Source: Pseudonocardiales bacterium
GTDB lineage: Bacteria; Actinomycetota; Actinomycetes; Mycobacteriales; Jatrophihabitantaceae
Direction of reading: 5' to 3'
Assembly (NCBI GenBank): GCA_030840415.1
Contig: JAVEEO010000185.1
Location: forward strand, 1-6,220
DNA: 6,220 nt
Below the pieces are notes generated by a model. That model saw only the letters and a list, made by a program, of their open reading frames with translations. It did not search any database and had not been told where the DNA came from. Shown one piece after another: positions 5,797-6,220 of the stretch (position 1 is the first letter of the stretch; each line of letters starts with the position of its first letter). Position numbers and translations under genes: made by a program.

Positions 5797-6220
5797 ATGA
5801 CCTCGACCGCGGAGATCCGGCACGTTCCGTTCGACGAGAGCGGGCCCTGGCTGCGCGCCATGCGCACCACCCTGCTGGTCGATCCCGGCGCCGGCAGCGA
5901 GCAGGCGCTGGCCTGGTGGCGGGAGGTCTGGGACCCCGAGCGGATCTTCGGCGGCTATGCCGAGGGCCGCTGCGTGGCCACCCTGCGGACCTTTCCCACC
6001 ACCCTGACCGTCCCGGCCGGGCCGGCAGGCTGTGCCGAACTGCCGGTCGACGCGCTCACCCAGGTCACGGTTGCCGCCACCCACCGGCGCCGCGGGCTGC
6101 TCACCGGGATGCTCACCCAGTCGTTGGCCGACGCCAAGGACCGGGGCGAGGTGGCCAGCTACCTGAGGGCGGCGGAGTGGCAGATCTACGGCCGGTTCGG
6201 GTACTGGCCGGCGGTGCGGG
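5797..6220 (+). CDS. GNAT acetyltransferase, Eis-like, N-terminal part (runs off the window)
   Basis: The first 141 residues of a cytoplasmic acyl-CoA-dependent N-acetyltransferase. The GNAT core is visible: strand-forming TQVTVAATH (88-96), the acetyl-CoA pyrophosphate loop HRRRGLLTGML (96-106), and the AAEWQIYGRFGYW segment (125-137), which matches the (A/S)-E-x-x-I-Y-x-RFGY signature of the Eis family. Eis proteins are about 400 residues with a second GNAT-like and a SCP-like domain, so most of this gene should lie beyond the window. The frame is open to the last base. AAGG (5786-5789) lies 7 bases before ATG 5797 and may be a weak ribosome site; CAAGGT 6 bases upstream could instead be a weak -10. 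It starts 75 bases after the CPBP stop and is probably a separate unit. The GNAT fold is firm; the Eis-like subfamily is likely, and the acceptor substrate is unknown. Confidence 0.8.
   Translation, partial: MTSTAEIRHVPFDESGPWLRAMRTTLLVDPGAGSEQALAWWREVWDPERIFGGYAEGRCVATLRTFPTTLTVPAGPAGCAELPVDALTQVTVAATHRRRGLLTGMLTQSLADAKDRGEVASYLRAAEWQIYGRFGYWPAVR

Noticed and set aside
4183..6084. 633-codon open frame on the - strand
   Set aside because: It is antisense to four well-supported genes, is dominated by Gly/Gln/Pro/Arg low-complexity sequence, and shows no domain. It is a typical GC-rich shadow frame.

Overview
The window comes from a high-GC Gram-positive bacterium, almost certainly an actinomycete. 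The strong G/C preference at third codon positions, the citrate synthase of actinobacterial type, and especially a mycothiol-dependent formaldehyde dehydrogenase (mycothiol is an actinobacterial thiol) all point that way. I cannot assign a genus.

Layout. Positions 1-755 hold the C-terminal part of a citrate synthase gene on the + strand, fully conserved in sequence but interrupted by one in-frame TAG at 375-377 where the family normally has a lysine. A perfect 8-bp hairpin (809-832) lies between it and a convergent LuxR-type regulator on the - strand (899-1648). Divergent from that regulator, a small exported, single-membrane-span protein starts at 1813. Its reading frame runs on to 2349 through what looks like non-coding sequence. 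Positions 2076-2556 hold no intact gene. They contain, on the - strand, the remains of a second LuxR-type DNA-binding domain broken by a frameshift (2146-2340), and a perfect 28-bp palindrome (2453-2480) that also encodes what looks like the wing of a winged-helix regulator. The 756-2550 stretch therefore looks like an accessory, decaying patch set between core genes.

From 2557 the window becomes compact and co-directional. mscR (2557-3642, S-(hydroxymethyl)mycothiol dehydrogenase) and a glyoxalase-II-like metallo-beta-lactamase-fold hydrolase (3671-4297) form an operon. The likely pathway is: formaldehyde combines with mycothiol, MscR oxidises the adduct to S-formylmycothiol with NAD+, and the hydrolase releases formate and mycothiol. 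The last step is inferred from context. Next come a DUF4395 membrane protein with two CxxC motifs (4390-4881) and, starting on the very next base and in the same frame, a CPBP-family membrane protein (4882-5721). A GNAT acetyltransferase of Eis-like type begins at 5797 and runs off the window end.

Points worth a second look are the amber codon in gltA, the palindrome and regulator remnants upstream of mscR, the 10-codon mini-ORF bridging mscR and the hydrolase, the in-frame TAG-only junction between DUF4395 and CPBP, and a TGAGCGCT octamer that recurs at three gene ends. I saw no clear-cut new defence system, CRISPR array, IS element, tRNA or rRNA.
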